Shown in pieces: positions 3,934 through 5,348 of a stretch of DNA of 5,348 nt; within the stretch, counting starts at the first letter, position 1; the number at the start of each line of letters is the position of its first letter. The notes beneath the pieces were generated by a model, which was given only the letters and a program-made list of their open reading frames with translations, did not search any database and was not told the DNA's origin. Both the position numbers and the translations under genes were made by a program. Source of the stretch: Nitrososphaerota archaeon. GTDB lineage: Archaea; Thermoproteota; Nitrososphaeria; Nitrososphaerales; Nitrosopumilaceae. The stretch lies in assembly GCA_016200035.1 (NCBI GenBank), contig JACQFM010000186.1, forward strand, positions 1 through 5,348. Reading direction: 5' to 3'.

Positions 3934-5055
3934 ATGAATACAAAACTAAAGTTCTTGGGATTATTAGCGATAATTCCAGTGTTTACGGTGGCATTGACAT
4001 CAAATTACATGGCATCAGCACTAAGTAGCTACGAGAATCCGGACAATCATCTCACTGCACAATATAAGCAAGGATTAGTATGCGGCAACAAATTGTGCTC
4101 ACAGGTGACAAAAACCAAGCAAGCCAACATGACCATGCAAGAAAAGATGACGAACAAAGAAAGCTCAATGATGAATGGAACTATGATGAAAAAAGAAAGC
4201 TCAATGATGAAACAAAATATTGATCCTCCAAGAAAACAAATGAAGCTTGGGGCTATGATGCATGATATAAAATGCAAAGAAGGCTTGGAGCTAGTCTTTA
4301 ACGCAAGAAGCTGGTCTCCAGCATGTGTGAAACCATCTACTGCTCAAACTCTTATGCAACATGGATGGGCAGCAAGCCAAGAAGAAACAATGAAGATGAT
4401 GAAAGATAATACAATGCATGAAAAGGACAGCATGATGAAAGACAAATCCATGATGGAAAAAGAAGGCTCAATGATGAAAGAAAAATCCATGATGACAAAG
4501 ACAGTTGGGAAAATTGACATATCTATGGCATCGCCAGTAGAGGGTTCGCTAGATACCGCAGTTACAATAATAGAATTTGGTGATTACCAATGTCCAAAAT
4601 GCGATGACTGGTTCAAAAATCAAAAGCCAACAGTTGCAAGTAATTTCATTGACACAAACAAGGTAAAGCTGTACTTTGTTGACTTTCCCTTCTTAGGTTC
4701 TGATTCACAATTAGCTTCAGAAGCTACATACTGTGCAGACGAACAAGGAAAATACTGGAAATATCATTCTGCACTTTATACGAATCAAGGTTCAATTCAG
4801 AGTGGATGGGCAAGCCCAGCAGCCCTGAAGCAATTTGCAGCAGATCTTGGTCTTGATAAAGCACAATTTAATGACTGTCTAGATTCTGGCAAATACTCAG
4901 ACAGAGTGTCTTACAACAAGCAGGTAGGCATCTCAAATGGAGTAGAAGGAACACCAACATTTTTCATTGTGGGTCCTGATGGAACTACAGAAAAGATAGT
5001 TGGACCACAGCCAGCTTCTGTCTTTTCTGAAACAATAGAAAAGATGCTGAGCTAA
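3934..5055 (+). CDS. Exported DsbA-family thiol oxidoreductase with Met-rich linkers
   Basis: Read from ATG 3934 the protein has 373 residues. An upstream ATG (3877) gives 392 but puts 19 mostly polar residues ahead of an otherwise classical signal sequence and lacks promoter support. Layout: signal peptide or anchor 1-29 (KLKF then a hydrophobic run, with an AxA-type site at 27-29); a short segment with Cys50/Cys55; a first Met-rich linker (66-109); a small module 103-146 with KCKEGLELVF and SPACVKPS (Cys114/Cys131), which I associate with thaumarchaeal extracellular proteins; a second Met-rich linker (153-187); then a DsbA/thioredoxin_4 domain (about 190-373) with active site CPKC (220-223), an additional Cys267/Cys315 pair and the cis-proline GTPTFF (339-344). 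The domain makes or rearranges disulfides outside the membrane. The Met-rich runs (MM repeated with K, E, S) could bind Cu(I) or absorb oxidants; this is inference. A membrane protein gene follows after one base. Confidence 0.92.
   Translation: MNTKLKFLGLLAIIPVFTVALTSNYMASALSSYENPDNHLTAQYKQGLVCGNKLCSQVTKTKQANMTMQEKMTNKESSMMNGTMMKKESSMMKQNIDPPRKQMKLGAMMHDIKCKEGLELVFNARSWSPACVKPSTAQTLMQHGWAASQEETMKMMKDNTMHEKDSMMKDKSMMEKEGSMMKEKSMMTKTVGKIDISMASPVEGSLDTAVTIIEFGDYQCPKCDDWFKNQKPTVASNFIDTNKVKLYFVDFPFLGSDSQLASEATYCADEQGKYWKYHSALYTNQGSIQSGWASPAALKQFAADLGLDKAQFNDCLDSGKYSDRVSYNKQVGISNGVEGTPTFFIVGPDGTTEKIVGPQPASVFSETIEKMLS
4156..4211 (+). repeat. Two copies of a 20-base direct repeat in the first Met-rich linker
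   Basis: The same 20 bases occur at 4156-4175 and 4192-4211, offset by exactly 36 bases (12 codons), each encoding KESSMM plus one base pair of the next codon. The identity at DNA level suggests recent in-frame tandem duplication of the Met-rich unit. Confidence 0.75.
4425..4495 (+). repeat. Imperfect tandem repeats in the second Met-rich linker
   Basis: Units encoding DSMMKD, KSMMEK, GSMMKE and KSMMTK follow one another every six or seven codons. ATGATG pairs recur, and a copy of the KE(S/G)SMM unit of the first linker is recognisable. The two linkers flank the Cys114/Cys131 module. Confidence 0.65.
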
Positions 5056-5056
5056 G

Positions 5057-5348
5057 TTGAACAGTTTAGCATTCAAACTAGTCTTTTCAAAGGCATCTTA
5101 TCTGATTTTATCAGTAGCAATATTTTCTGGCATGCTTGTACTACTTTCCATTCTGTCAGAATTCATCTTCACCAAACCTAATCTCCTATTCTATGTTGCA
5201 GATTATGACATATTCCGTTTTGCACTAGTTGTCGTGGTTTCTGCATTGTCAGGAATTGTAATTAGCATGAGCGTTTACAGACTTCGTATTTTGCATACAA
5301 GAAAAGTAGGATCGGGATTTCTGGGTTCAATTATTGGTGCAGGCGCAG
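5057..5348 (+). CDS. Polytopic membrane protein, 3' end outside window
   Basis: An open frame starts with TTG at 5057, one base after the DsbA stop, and continues to the right edge (97 codons). An in-frame TGA at 5048-5050 limits any upstream extension, and the first ATG (5129-5131) would cut into the first hydrophobic segment. Visible parts are LNSLAFKLVFSKAS, a membrane segment YLILSVAIFSGMLVLLSIL (about 15-33), a loop with FTKPNLLFYVADYD, a second segment FRFALVVVVSALSGIVISMS (about 54-73), a basic stretch (YRLRILHTRK) and the start of a Gly-rich segment (GSGFLGSIIGAGAG). The basic stretch between the second segment and the Gly-rich part is probably cytoplasmic. The immediate position after dsbA implies cotranscription and translational coupling, so the product may be the membrane partner of the exported thiol oxidoreductase; no DsbB or CcdA motif is visible in the part present, so this is inference. 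Confidence 0.78.
   Translation, partial: MNSLAFKLVFSKASYLILSVAIFSGMLVLLSILSEFIFTKPNLLFYVADYDIFRFALVVVVSALSGIVISMSVYRLRILHTRKVGSGFLGSIIGAGA

Noticed and set aside
4047..4277. Minus-strand 76-aa hydrophobic frame inside dsbA
   Set aside because: Its Ile/Phe-rich composition is the antisense of Met/Lys codons in the Met-rich linker.

Overview
The window looks like chromosomal DNA of an archaeon, most likely an ammonia-oxidising thaumarchaeon of the Nitrososphaeria type. The composition is AT-rich. Several genes have an archaeal TATA-like box centred about 24-28 bases before the start codon, which suggests leaderless mRNAs. The gene set also fits: a stand-alone Lrp/AsnC ligand-binding domain protein, a winged-helix regulator paired with a three-helix membrane protein, and an exported DsbA-like protein carrying a Cys-containing module I associate with thaumarchaeal extracellular proteins. 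This assignment is inference; there is no rRNA or other marker gene in the window.

Left part (1-1290, minus strand): the 5' 266 codons of an SPFH/stomatin-type membrane protein (slipin) run off the left edge. Behind it lies a short candidate gene (974-1132) for a ~52-aa protein with a CPIC motif.

Middle (1293-1523, plus strand): there is no convincing protein here. Instead there is a compact block visibly richer in G and C than its surroundings. A 10-bp helix joins its two ends, several internal hairpins form (one with a GUAA tetraloop), a TATA-like box lies upstream and a short T-run downstream. G-U wobbles in most of the helices are tolerated only on the plus strand. I read it as a stand-alone structured RNA gene of about 225 nt. 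I could not match it to RNase P RNA, SRP RNA or a known riboswitch, and it is the best candidate in the window for something undescribed. The small RAM-domain protein gene (1649-1888, minus) faces it.

Right part (2004-5348, plus strand): msrA and msrB form a two-gene operon for repair of both methionine sulfoxide diastereomers and end at a T8 tract. Next come a winged-helix regulator and a 94-aa membrane protein as a second two-gene operon with its own promoter and a possible operator. Then comes an exported DsbA-family thiol oxidoreductase (start best placed at 3934) with two methionine-rich linkers, followed one base later by the start of a polytopic membrane protein cut by the right edge. 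The neighbourhood suggests a redox or methionine/thiol-maintenance theme. However, Msr acts in the cytoplasm and DsbA outside the membrane, so a direct functional link is only a hypothesis.
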